A DNA stretch of 64,000 bases, from positions 1 to 64,000 of the forward strand of contig JARXWK010000008.1 in the NCBI GenBank assembly GCA_029916745.1. The letters run 5' to 3'. Both the position numbers and the translations under genes were made by a program. The notes under the pieces are model-generated. The model did not search any database. It was not told the DNA's origin and saw only the letters and a program-made list of their open reading frames with translations. This DNA comes from Dysgonomonadaceae bacterium PH5-43 (GTDB lineage: Bacteria > Bacteroidota > Bacteroidia > Bacteroidales > Azobacteroidaceae). How positions within the stretch are numbered: position 1 is the stretch's first letter; each line of letters begins with the position of its first letter. Of this stretch, positions 10,205 through 17,814 are shown in pieces.

Positions 10205-11318
10205 TAAACGATTTTGCTTTATACATTTTTTCTATATTATGAGCTTCCCTTAATTCTTTCGATGTACATTTAGATAAAGAACGAATCTTTTTCTTATTCA
10301 TCAAAAAATAGCAATCGGGTCTTAGTAAATCATTGGTTAGTATAGCTGTATTATGAGTAGTAAGCACAAACTGCACTCCTGTTTTTTTCAATTCATCGAC
10401 TACTAAAGTCGACAACTCGTGATGATAAAAAGCATCAAATTCATCTATAAATAAAAAAGAAACTTTATATTCTTGTCTAATACTTTGAAACCAATAATAA
10501 AAAAGCGTCAGAGCATTAGTGCCCGTCGACATAAGGCTTGCAAATGGCAACTTCTTTCCATTAAAATCTAATACCAACGACTTTACATCTAATTCATCAA
10601 TAACATCTAATTTGCATTCAATCCCTGCTCTATTTAAAAATGATTCAAAATCGTCAACATTACCTTTATCTATTATGTCTTCCATAACATTCCGTATTCC
10701 CTTTTCCAACCCCATATAAGTAGGAGATTGCAAAGAGCGAAAGTATAACATACAATCAATAAACTTAAAGAAGTCAACAAATGCTGTATTTACAGGATTT
10801 AAGGCTAAGTCGGTATTATTTCTAATATACTTCAATACGGATAGTTCACTATTGTTTATTTCTGTTTTTAGCATCTCTGCTCCTTCAAATTTTATTATTG
10901 CATTAGAATCTTTTTTTCTGTCAAAATAAACAAGTTCTTCATTATCGATAGTAAATTTTTCGTAAACAATGGTCTTGTAATCTGTTTTCCTATACTCATA
11001 AGTTACTATTTTTGAGTTTATTAAAAACTCATAATAGAACTCCGCTTCGTCTGATTGACTATAAGCATTCAGATAATGATCATATGCTAATTCATTCCTA
11101 AACTTATCCGTTAAATGCTCTATAATATCAAAAATCGCTAAGGCTAAGTTCGATTTCCCAACACCATTATGTCCGTAAACAATAGCATTGTTTACAATAC
11201 CATTCTTAACACAATCTTTATTAAAACCGTATCCGTTTGTATCTGTCAAATCAAGTTCAAAACTGTCTTCAAAACTCTTAAAATTTGAAACTCTAAATTT
11301 ACATAGCATAGCACTCAT
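10194..11318 (-). CDS. AAA15-type ATPase of a two-gene defence module
   Basis: This is an ABC/SMC-like ATPase of the OLD/AAA_15 kind. Walker A is GHNGVGKS at residues 49-56, Walker B is in SFLFIDEFDAF, and TTHNT follows. I place the start at the ATG at 11318 (MSAMLCKF) because a TACCTTTG promoter box on the minus strand lies at 11340-11333, downstream of the longer possible start at 11357. The protein is then about 374 aa. The partner TOPRIM-like gene overlaps its end by 11 nt. The pair is divergent from topB. The context (next to an AbiE module and IS elements) supports a defence role, but substrate and trigger are unknown. Confidence 0.75.
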   Translation of the reverse strand: MSAMLCKFRVSNFKSFEDSFELDLTDTNGYGFNKDCVKNGIVNNAIVYGHNGVGKSNLALAIFDIIEHLTDKFRNELAYDHYLNAYSQSDEAEFYYEFLINSKIVTYEYRKTDYKTIVYEKFTIDNEELVYFDRKKDSNAIIKFEGAEMLKTEINNSELSVLKYIRNNTDLALNPVNTAFVDFFKFIDCMLYFRSLQSPTYMGLEKGIRNVMEDIIDKGNVDDFESFLNRAGIECKLDVIDELDVKSLVLDFNGKKLPFASLMSTGTNALTLFYYWFQSIRQEYKVSFLFIDEFDAFYHHELSTLVVDELKKTGVQFVLTTHNTAILTNDLLRPDCYFLMNKKKIRSLSKCTSKELREAHNIEKMYKAKSFNVD

Positions 11319-11332
11319 TATTAAGTTCAAGA

Positions 11333-11340
11333 CAAAGGTA
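11333..11340 (-). promoter_or_regulatory. -7 promoter box of the ATPase/TOPRIM operon
   Basis: On the minus strand this reads TACCTTTG, matching TAnnTTTG, and lies about 15 nt before the ATG at 11318. It decides the start codon of the ATPase gene. No convincing TTTG is seen at the proper distance upstream. Confidence 0.55.
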
Positions 11341-11418
11341 TGTAAAAAAAACAACAACTGTAGTTTTTTTACGGTAATTTCCCCAAACCATTAATTCCCA
11401 ACTCTCATTTTTTTGTTA

Positions 11419-11426
11419 TACTTTTG
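11419..11426 (+). promoter_or_regulatory. -7 promoter box of topB
   Basis: TACTTTTG matches the Bacteroidota consensus and lies 17 nt before the topB start codon. Confidence 0.5.
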
Positions 11427-11443
11427 CATACTTAATTAACAAG

Positions 11444-13405
11444 ATGAAAGTTTGCATTGCCGAAAAACCAAGCGTTGCAAGAGAAATCGCCTCAATACTT
11501 GGTGCTAATAGTAAAAGAGATGGATATTTTGAAGGGAACGGATACCAAGTTACTTGGACATTCGGGCACTTTTGCACCCTACAAGAACCTCACGACTACT
11601 CTCCCACTTGGAAATCTTGGTCGTTAAACACTCTCCCTATGATTCCTCTGCGTTTTAGAATTAAGCTTATAGACAACGATGGAGTTAAAAAACAATTCGG
11701 AGTAATAGAAAATCTTATCGCAAATGCCGAAGAGGTAATAAATTGTGGCGATGCCGGACAAGAAGGAGAACTAATTCAACGATGGGTTATGCAAAAGGCT
11801 CAATGCAAAGTGCCAGTTAAACGACTTTGGATTTCTTCTCTTACCGAAGATGCCATTCGTGAAGGGTTTGGCAACCTAAAAGACCAAAGCGAATTTAATA
11901 AACTTTACGAAGCTGGTCTTTCAAGAGCTATAGGCGATTGGCTTCTTGGCATAAACTCTACCAGACTTTATACTGTTAAATACGGACAAAACAAGTCGGT
12001 GCTTTCTATAGGAAGAGTGCAAACTCCAACCCTCGCAATGATAGTAAACCGACAATTAGAGATTGAAAATTTTAATCCGGAGCAATATTGGGAACTTAAA
12101 ACCGCATATCGCGACACTACTTTTTCTGCCACAAAAGGAAAGTTCACCAACAAAGAGGAAGGAGAAGCTTTTTTAGAGAAGATAAAACTTTCGGAATTTG
12201 AAGTTACCGATGTTTCTGTAAAAAAAGGAGAAGAAGCCCCTCCCCGATTGTTCGATCTTACTTCTCTTCAGGTTGAGTGTAATAAAAAATTTGCATTCTC
12301 TGCCGAAGACACCCTCAAAACAATACAATCTTTATACGAAAAGAAACTTACAACATATCCTCGTGTTGATACAACTTATCTGAGCGATGATATGTATCCC
12401 AAAATACCAAATATACTTAGAGGACTAAGTGGCTACGAAAGTCTTACTGGAAATTTATTATCCGCAAAAATACCCAAAACAAAAAAAGTTTTCGACAATA
12501 AGAAAGTTACAGACCACCACGCCATCATTCCTACTGGGGTTAAGGCTAACAACATTTCCGATAACGAACGAAAGGTTTACGACTTGATAGCTAAACGTTT
12601 CATTGCTGCCTTTTATCCTAATTGCAAAGTAGCAACAACTACTGTAATGGGGAAAGCGAGCGATGTAGAATTCAAGGTAACAGGCAAGCAAATATTATAT
12701 TCGGGCTGGCGTATAGTGTTTGGAAACGACGAAACAAGCGAAGAGAACCTACTACCTGCCTTTACCGTTGGGGAAAAAGGCGAACACGCTCCTGCTTTGA
12801 ACGAGAAATGGACTCAACCTCCAAAGTACTACACAGAAGCTACACTTCTTCGCGCTATGGAAACCGCTGGCAAGAGCATCGACAACGAAGAACTTCGTGA
12901 TGCTATGAAAGAAAACGGAATTGGCAGACCATCAACTCGTGCTGCTATAATAGAAACTTTATTCAAACGTAATTACATAAAGAAAGAAAAAAAGAATCTG
13001 CACGCAACACAAACAGGGATTGAACTTATTGGCGTTATAAAAGAAGAACTTCTTAAATCGGCAGAGCTAACTGGTCAATGGGAAAAGAAACTTCGCCAAA
13101 TAGAAAAAGGAGAATATAATCCCGGTCAGTTTATTAATGAACTCAAAGAAATGCTTGGTCAGATAGTTATAAATGTAAAAAACGACTGGGGAAGAGTTAC
13201 AATAATTGAAGAAAACAACAAACCAACAACCGAAAAAACAACAAAAAAGAAAGCCACACCTAAAAAGAAAACTACAAAAACAGAAAGCCTCGACCCAAAC
13301 CTTTGTCCTAAATGTAAAAAAGGACGAATTATTAAAGGCAAAACATCTTACGGCTGTTCTGAATGGAAATCTGGTTGCGATTACAGAAAGCCTTTTGAAA
13401 ACTAA
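11444..13405 (+). CDS. topB: DNA topoisomerase III
   Basis: This type IA topoisomerase cuts one DNA strand to relax or decatenate DNA. The N-terminal TOPRIM domain shows AEKPSVA and GDAGQEGELI (about 104-113). SIGRVQTPTLAMIV is the family signature. The catalytic tyrosine is Y305 in TTYPRVDT. After about residue 595 comes a Lys/Thr-rich linker and one C4 zinc ribbon (CPKCKKG...GCSEWKSGC). At 653 aa the gene is complete. Its stop codon is followed within 6 nt by an interspersed repeat. It is divergent from the ATPase/TOPRIM operon. TopB genes are also common on Bacteroidota mobile elements, but no conjugation genes are seen here. Confidence 0.95.
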   Translation: MKVCIAEKPSVAREIASILGANSKRDGYFEGNGYQVTWTFGHFCTLQEPHDYSPTWKSWSLNTLPMIPLRFRIKLIDNDGVKKQFGVIENLIANAEEVINCGDAGQEGELIQRWVMQKAQCKVPVKRLWISSLTEDAIREGFGNLKDQSEFNKLYEAGLSRAIGDWLLGINSTRLYTVKYGQNKSVLSIGRVQTPTLAMIVNRQLEIENFNPEQYWELKTAYRDTTFSATKGKFTNKEEGEAFLEKIKLSEFEVTDVSVKKGEEAPPRLFDLTSLQVECNKKFAFSAEDTLKTIQSLYEKKLTTYPRVDTTYLSDDMYPKIPNILRGLSGYESLTGNLLSAKIPKTKKVFDNKKVTDHHAIIPTGVKANNISDNERKVYDLIAKRFIAAFYPNCKVATTTVMGKASDVEFKVTGKQILYSGWRIVFGNDETSEENLLPAFTVGEKGEHAPALNEKWTQPPKYYTEATLLRAMETAGKSIDNEELRDAMKENGIGRPSTRAAIIETLFKRNYIKKEKKNLHATQTGIELIGVIKEELLKSAELTGQWEKKLRQIEKGEYNPGQFINELKEMLGQIVINVKNDWGRVTIIEENNKPTTEKTTKKKATPKKKTTKTESLDPNLCPKCKKGRIIKGKTSYGCSEWKSGCDYRKPFEN

Positions 13406-13410
13406 GAGTT

Positions 13411-13523
13411 GTGTGCTTCGCACAAGTTAAAAACTAAAAGATAAAAACTAAAAGTTGGCGCAAAGCGAAGCCAATCGCAATGCACAGTAGAGATGTGGGG
13501 TGCCGCATTAGTGTCCGCTAAAA
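13411..13523 (-). repeat. Interspersed repeat R1 copy fused to an IS-end relic
   Basis: Read on the minus strand this is the R1 family: palindromic GAGACG/CGTCTC part, CGCTTTGCGCCAACTTTTAG block, stuttering TTTTAGTTTTTA units and a TTGTGCGAAGCACA hairpin. Bases 13506-13523 are identical to the left 18 nt of the IS4 element at 13900, although no IS follows. Confidence 0.75.
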
Positions 13524-13547
13524 ATTGATGTACATATACCCTTTAGA

Positions 13548-13622
13548 TAGGTGATAGCCCGAATGGGCGATATATCCATAACCTTAGGTGAGCGAAGCGT
13601 TACCTAAGGGAATAAAAGTTAG
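13548..13622 (+). repeat. Partial R1 repeat, head segment
   Basis: AGCCCGAATGGGC, then CCATAACCTTAGG and GCGTTACCTAAGG match the head of the complete R1 copies at 17.0, 17.25 and 22.65 kb. The AACCTT...AAGG arms can pair as a hairpin. Confidence 0.7.
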
Positions 13623-13628
13623 CGCAAA

Positions 13629-13781
13629 GTTTCACACATTGATATAATCCGTTTCATACTTTGAAACGATCCGTTTCGCAGTTTGATATAATTCGTTTCA
13701 CGGTTTGAAACTACTTGTTTCATATAGGTGAAACACTTTGTTTCATACTAATGAAACAACCTGTTTCATACGGGTGAAACG
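13629..13781. repeat. 22-bp tandem array of GTTTCA hairpins
   Basis: GTTTCA (once GTTTCG) starts at 13629, 13651, 13673, 13695, 13717, 13740 and 13763, so the period is 22 or 23 bp. In most units it is followed by TGAAAC after about 7 nt, so each unit is a small inverted repeat. The intervening bases differ between units. No gene covers the array. Confidence 0.85.
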
Positions 13782-13804
13782 ACAAACAAGCAAGCTAAAA
13801 ACTG

Positions 13805-13899
13805 GTGTGCTTCGCACAAGTTAAAAACTAAAAACTAAGAACTAAAAGTTGGCGCGAAGCGAAGTCAATCGCAATGCACAGTAGAGACGTGGTGTGCCG
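13805..13899 (-). repeat. R1 repeat copy left of the IS4 element
   Basis: This minus-oriented R1 copy (GTGTGCTTCGCACAAG, stutter units, TTGGCGCGAAGCG, GTAGAGACGTGG) abuts the IS left end at 13900. The copy right of the IS is in the opposite orientation. Confidence 0.75.
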
Positions 13900-15213
13900 C
13901 ATTAGTGTCCGCTAAAATAAATTAAGATTTTGAAAACTATCATTTTGACAGTTCTTGTATTCTTTTTCTTCGGAAAAAAAGTCTTTCAGGTTCTTCCTTT
14001 CGAAGAGAGAGATTCCAAGAATTCTTAAGAGGTCAAATGTGGGAATCTCTATTTTGTAATCTTTTTCTACTATTGCAATCATACAATAAGTTATAATTGC
14101 CACGTAAATCTGAATTTTTACAGCATTCTCCGACATACCATAAAACCGCTTTATTTTTAGGTGTTGTTTAACCCATTTAAAGAAGATTTCTATCTGCCAT
14201 CGACATCTGTATAAGTGAGCTATTTTATCCGGTGTCATTTCAAAATTGTTAGTAAAAAACTCGAATACACGATTCTTTTCTTCAGAATAATAATATACAA
14301 TTCTTAGAGGTTGTTTATATCTTGCTGCAGCCCAACGACCGGATAATTTAATTTTCAAATCCCTTAAAACTCCGTTAGATTTGTCAGAACAATTAAATTC
14401 TTCAAGTATTTCATAATACATCTTCTTTTTACGTCGCACTATGAAAAATGCTCCTAAATCATCTATTTTTGATAAAGACAATAACTTCACATACGCCTTG
14501 TCAAATATATAGAAAGATGCTGTTTCATAAGGAAATAAATCCATCACGCCTTGGTCTCGTACTGTATTGTCAGTTATAATATTATGAATTGGTATTCTAG
14601 TAAGCAGGTCTAAAAGCACATGTAGTTTAAGACCTCCTTTACCTGCTTGCGTTGTCGACCACCAGTATTTGTTGATATCCAATGGTATGGAAGTTGAGTC
14701 GACTGCAAATACACGGTAATCAATTCCATCCATAAATAAATCATCTACATTGACTCGCTTCTTTTGCGCAAGCTCAATCACACGTTCTGCAAACAGTTGA
14801 AAAATTTTGAGTTCTCTTCGCTCATTAGCTTCTGACAATGTTGTTCGGCAAACGTCCTTCCCAAAGCCCATGTGATGAAACTTTGATTTATGAAATTTAA
14901 GCGAAGTAATTATGTCGCGCAAGCTCTCCCGAGAGGACAATTGAGCCCATATCAAAACCATTAAATGATTCCAACAGGTAAACGATTTTACATGTTTATT
15001 ACCTTGGTATTTTTTTACTAAATACTCAAAGTAATCTCTTGGTAGAAATTGACATAACTGCGTAAAAATATAGGTCCCTTTATTCATTAAGTAGCAATTT
15101 GATAGTTGCTACAAATATATAGAATTGAAAACCTCCGACAGAAAATAATAACGTAAATCGTTAATTATACAAAAGATAGAGCTAATATTAATGAATTTAA
15201 CCGGACACTAATG
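13900..15213 (-). mobile_element. IS4-family insertion sequence
   Basis: The element has terminal inverted repeats beginning CATTAGTGTCCG; about 21 of the first 25 bases match between the ends. It holds one intact transposase gene on the minus strand. No clean direct target-site duplication is visible: the flanks are oppositely oriented R1 repeats, so the sequences beside each end are inverted rather than direct copies. Confidence 0.85.
13912..15087 (-). CDS. IS4-family DDE transposase
   Basis: This 391-aa transposase catalyses cut-and-paste movement of its IS. An N-terminal segment of about 70 residues (PRDYFEYLVKKY, SFTCWNHLMVLIWAQL) is of the DUF4372 kind. It is followed by the RNase H-like domain with FAVDSTSI (first Asp), IFDKAYV (second Asp) and the RCRWQIEIFFKW block (catalytic Glu). 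The length is complete and the frame is intact, so the enzyme may be active. The start (MNKGTYIFTQL) lies about 125 nt inside the right terminal repeat, leaving room for its promoter. Confidence 0.93.
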   Translation of the reverse strand: MNKGTYIFTQLCQFLPRDYFEYLVKKYQGNKHVKSFTCWNHLMVLIWAQLSSRESLRDIITSLKFHKSKFHHMGFGKDVCRTTLSEANERRELKIFQLFAERVIELAQKKRVNVDDLFMDGIDYRVFAVDSTSIPLDINKYWWSTTQAGKGGLKLHVLLDLLTRIPIHNIITDNTVRDQGVMDLFPYETASFYIFDKAYVKLLSLSKIDDLGAFFIVRRKKKMYYEILEEFNCSDKSNGVLRDLKIKLSGRWAAARYKQPLRIVYYYSEEKNRVFEFFTNNFEMTPDKIAHLYRCRWQIEIFFKWVKQHLKIKRFYGMSENAVKIQIYVAIITYCMIAIVEKDYKIEIPTFDLLRILGISLFERKNLKDFFSEEKEYKNCQNDSFQNLNLF

Positions 15214-15301
15214 CGGCGCGCCACGTCTCTACGATGCATCGCGAGTTTACCGCTTTGCGCCAACTTTTAGTTTTTAGTTTTTAGCTTGTGCGAAGCACAC
15301 C
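15214..15301 (+). repeat. R1 repeat copy right of the IS4 element
   Basis: CGGCGCGCCACGTCTC, ACGATGCATCGCGAG, CGCTTTGCGCCAACTTTTAG and TTGTGCGAAGCACACC occur in order, matching the copies at 17.1 and 17.35 kb. Its end overlaps the last codons of abiEii. Confidence 0.8.
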
Positions 15302-16300
15302 AATCTTCCGAAATTGCTCGTTCAATTCTGCTATTCTTGCGATTAGTTTATCAAACGTCAGAGATTCTCCATAAATCATTGAAGATTGCATTTTTGAATA
15401 ATCATCTTTCCAATATTGCATAACTCCTTTGGGAGGAACAAAAGAAATAGCTCTTGGCAAAAGAGTATCATAGTCAAATCCTTTAATTCCTATAAATTTC
15501 CGACGGTGTTCAACTGTAGCTTTATACAATTCTATATCCAACAGAGCCTCTTTTGCGATAGACTTATCCATAAGTTTTTCCAAATCATAAATATGTCGAG
15601 ACATTCTTTCTACTCTAATGTCTTTCATTTCTTTTGCAAACTCTTCATGGAGCAAAAATGCTTTTTCAAGAAATGTTCTCTTAGGAGAAACAGCTCTAAT
15701 AATAAAAGATTTTTCAGCAAACGTTGCATTCGGAAACCCTTGAGAAATCATAGAATTTATTTCAACTGTTTCTATTGGTTCATTCATCGATCTACCACTA
15801 ACTTCCACCAAAATACGGCTTTGCAAATAAGAAGTTTCCGAAAATATGGATTTATAGTGTACTTCTATTATTTCTGGGTCTGTAGTAGTAACAGGAGTTA
15901 CATTAACCTTGACTTCGAATAAGGATTTATCAATTCCTAATTTCAATAACTGTTTTTCTATTTCTATACTCAGAGTCTCTCTAACAAAAGAACAAGACGC
16001 ACGACGAAGTTTATCGCTTATTTGTGTTTTAGATAATTCGCCACTAAATCCTAAAAACTCTCTATCAATGGCGATATCTACATCTTCAGAAAAACGTTCT
16101 ATCAGATTCCAGCATTTACTTAAAGAAGTTCCTCCTTTGAAGGATATATGTTGCGCAAAAGGAGACGTAAACAAAGCTCTCAACACAAGACTTACCCACC
16201 AATCTTTTTCAATGACTATAGAAGACTGCCCTACTCTTTTCGACAAGTCTTCGATTATATTTATTCGTCTTTCTTTTGCTATATTGAGCCAATTATTCAT
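15281..16300 (-). CDS. abiEii: AbiEii-type nucleotidyltransferase toxin
   Basis: This is the toxin of a type IV (AbiE) toxin-antitoxin and phage-abortive system. The family is a nucleotidyltransferase that targets RNA. The active-site block is present: GGTSLSK at residues 56-62 and RFSEDVD at 69-75. At 339 aa the length is ordinary. The start overlaps the end of the antitoxin gene by 8 nt, so the toxin is made after the antitoxin from one mRNA. The final residues GVLRTS and the stop codon come from interspersed repeat R1 (TGTGCTTCGCACAAG), so the native C terminus appears to have been replaced or extended. Confidence 0.9.
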   Translation of the reverse strand: MNNWLNIAKERRINIIEDLSKRVGQSSIVIEKDWWVSLVLRALFTSPFAQHISFKGGTSLSKCWNLIERFSEDVDIAIDREFLGFSGELSKTQISDKLRRASCSFVRETLSIEIEKQLLKLGIDKSLFEVKVNVTPVTTTDPEIIEVHYKSIFSETSYLQSRILVEVSGRSMNEPIETVEINSMISQGFPNATFAEKSFIIRAVSPKRTFLEKAFLLHEEFAKEMKDIRVERMSRHIYDLEKLMDKSIAKEALLDIELYKATVEHRRKFIGIKGFDYDTLLPRAISFVPPKGVMQYWKDDYSKMQSSMIYGESLTFDKLIARIAELNEQFRKIGVLRTS

Positions 16301-16904
16301 TTTCTGATTTGTTTATTAATGACAGAATAATATCCTTAATCCACCGGGGGGCGATATAAGCATCTGATATAATTATTTCTTTGGATTCCATTTTTAGTAC
16401 TTTGTTAACCTGCTCTAAGTCTTTATCCGTCACTTCATTTCTACCTATTTCTTTTAATGCAGAGACCACTAAAGGGGCTATCTCTCCCTTAAAAGAAAAA
16501 TTTTTAGGTGCAGTTTGCTTGAAAGTAATGGTTTGTCGGTCAATTTTAACCTTGCGAGGTATGCCATCGGTCAAATAAACAACATTCATAGGCACTTGTG
16601 TAGATAAGCCTAATCTATTCAATGCGTATGCACCTGTAGGTATAATTCGAGCTTTATCTCTGGCGGCTATCGCTTTTGCCACCGTATCCACTGATGGATA
16701 TAATATTCCTAATTCGCTATCTATCACAGGATATAAATAGACTCCTTTGGATAAACGTAATATTATCTCGTCTTTACAGATACGAGAAAGGGATTGCCTT
16801 ATAGATTCGTTACTCCCTAAATGGTCAAACTGTTCAGGAAAAAAAATCTTTCCTCGCACAAAGCCATTGATTGTTGTCAATATCTGTTTATGTATTGATT
16901 GCAT
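16293..16904 (-). CDS. abiEi: AbiEi-type antitoxin/autoregulator
   Basis: This 203-aa protein is of the DUF6088/AbiEi kind. It has a winged-helix-like N terminus (SIRQSLSRICKDEIILRLSKG) and the family's IPTGAYALNRLGL and VVYLTDG motifs. In the family it neutralises the toxin and represses its own promoter. An inverted repeat covering its promoter at 16924-16952 fits such an operator. It is the first gene of the abiE operon. Confidence 0.88.
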   Translation of the reverse strand: MQSIHKQILTTINGFVRGKIFFPEQFDHLGSNESIRQSLSRICKDEIILRLSKGVYLYPVIDSELGILYPSVDTVAKAIAARDKARIIPTGAYALNRLGLSTQVPMNVVYLTDGIPRKVKIDRQTITFKQTAPKNFSFKGEIAPLVVSALKEIGRNEVTDKDLEQVNKVLKMESKEIIISDAYIAPRWIKDIILSLINKSENE

Positions 16905-16923
16905 TTTCTTTCGCTTTTAATTA

Positions 16924-16952
16924 TGTCACAAAAGTATAAGATTTTTGTGACA
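16924..16952 (-). promoter_or_regulatory. Operator and promoter of abiE
   Basis: A perfect 10-bp inverted repeat, TGTCACAAAA and TTTTGTGACA, is separated by 9 nt and lies 20 nt upstream of the antitoxin start. Its left arm overlaps a minus-strand TACTTTTG box at 16936-16929. A bound regulator would block the polymerase; AbiEi itself is the natural candidate. Confidence 0.7.
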
Positions 16953-16998
16953 AATCCTATTGTTTCTGAATTATTGTATATAGGTTATAGAACTATGG

Positions 16999-17190
16999 GG
17001 TAGCCCGAATGGGGTATATATCCATAACCTTGGGTGGGCGTAGCGTTACCTAAGGTTGTTGTGGTATGATACCCTTCTATTACACGAGACGAGACGCGGC
17101 GCGCCACGTCTCTACGATGCATCGCGAGTTTACCGCTTTGCGCCAACTTTTAGTTTTTAGCTTTTAGTTTTTAGCTTGTGCGAAGCACAC
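16999..17190 (+). repeat. Complete R1 interspersed repeat, copy d
   Basis: Order of parts: TAGCCCGAATGGGG, ATATATCCATAACCTTGGG, GCGTTACCTAAGGTTGTTG, GATACCCTTCTATTACACG, the GAGACG-N10-CGTCTC palindrome, CGCTTTGCGCCAACTTTTAG, stutter units, TTGTGCGAAGCACA. It lies upstream of the abiE operon and in a gap free of genes. Confidence 0.8.
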
Positions 17191-17500
17191 CACCCTACGG
17201 ATAATTTCGCTCGCCATACGGCTATGCAAATTCTACCCCTTTGTGGGTCAGTGGTAGCCCGAATGGGCTATATATCCATAACCTTGGGTGAGCGTAGCGT
17301 TACCTAAGGTTGTTGTGGTATGATACCCTTCTATTACACGAGACGCGGCGCGCCACGTCTCTACGATGCATTGCGAGTTTACCGCTTTGCGCCAACTTTT
17401 ATCTTTTAGTTTTTATCTGCGAGCTTGCTCGCTTACGCTTTGCGCCAACTTTTATCTTTTAGTTTTTATCTTTTAGTTTTTATCTTGTGCGAAGCACACA
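17191..17500 (+). repeat. Complete R1 interspersed repeat, copy e
   Basis: This is a tandem neighbour of copy d. It begins with an additional leader (TTCGCTCGCCATACGGCTATG, TACCCCTTTGTGGGTCAG) shared with the copy at 22585. The 3' part contains a second CGCTTTGCGCCAACTTTTA block after CTGCGAGCTTGCTCGC, so the tail is partly duplicated. Confidence 0.8.
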
Positions 17501-17518
17501 TCTGTTTTTTATCAAAAA

Positions 17519-17551
17519 TTTGGAATTTCTCAATAATTATACATACCTTTG
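17519..17551 (+). promoter_or_regulatory. Promoter for a small RNA or the 17815 gene
   Basis: TTTG at 17519-17522, a 21-nt spacer and TACCTTTG at 17544-17551 fit the Bacteroidota promoter well. The next start codon is more than 260 nt away, and a terminator-like hairpin lies in between. Confidence 0.65.
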
Positions 17552-17557
17552 CCTTCT

Positions 17558-17746
17558 TAATTAGTAAAGAGGCATACGTTTCCCAGAGAGGGAAACTTGG
17601 TAGGTTTTGTTATAACACTTTAATGAACGCATTATTGAGCACATTTTTAACACAAAGATGCCCTTATCATGTTTGGGATTTTCCCTGAAACGTCATAGAG
17701 TTAAGAGTTTTTAAACACAAAAAACTTAACCCTATGGCTTTTGGTG
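17558..17746 (+). ncRNA. Possible structured small RNA, 6S-like
   Basis: About 190 nt separate a good promoter from a strong hairpin. ACGTTTC (17576-17582) and AGGGAAA (17589-17595) can pair with TTTCCCT and GAAACGT (17680-17693), closing a long rod. Inside, GGTAG-GTTTTGT can pair with ACAAAGATGCC. Alternatively GTTTCCC and GGGAAAC (17578-17596) form a local hairpin. The end is a CATAG-GTTAAG-TTTTT stem-loop (17694-17736) with a short U-rich stretch. A rod closed by its own ends resembles 6S RNA and the Bacteroidales-1 RNA motif, but I cannot confirm a match. It could instead be a long structured leader of the 17815 gene. Confidence 0.4.
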
Positions 17747-17814
17747 TGTCTTAATTTCAACGCAAACGAACATTTAATTAACAATTAACAATTAACATAA
17801 AGAGAAAAACAATT

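Noticed and set aside
11319-11357. Upstream start of the defence ATPase at 11357
   Set aside because: The promoter box at 11340-11333 lies downstream of that codon, so the mRNA cannot contain it; the ATG at 11318 fits.
13067-13430. Open frames on both strands over the end of topB
   Set aside because: The Lys-rich linker and repeat DNA produce low-complexity frames; topB itself is intact through its zinc ribbon.
15416-16307. Open frames on the plus strand opposite abiEii
   Set aside because: They have no recognisable domain and lie fully inside a gene with clear nucleotidyltransferase motifs.
9458-17500. Integrative conjugative element carrying topB
   Set aside because: TopB, IS and defence genes together suggest this, but no integrase, relaxase, tra genes or attachment-site repeats are visible.
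17425-17688. An 87-codon open frame before the 1409-aa protein gene
   Set aside because: It starts inside repeat R1, crosses the promoter at 17519-17551 and the structured RNA region, and has no family resemblance.
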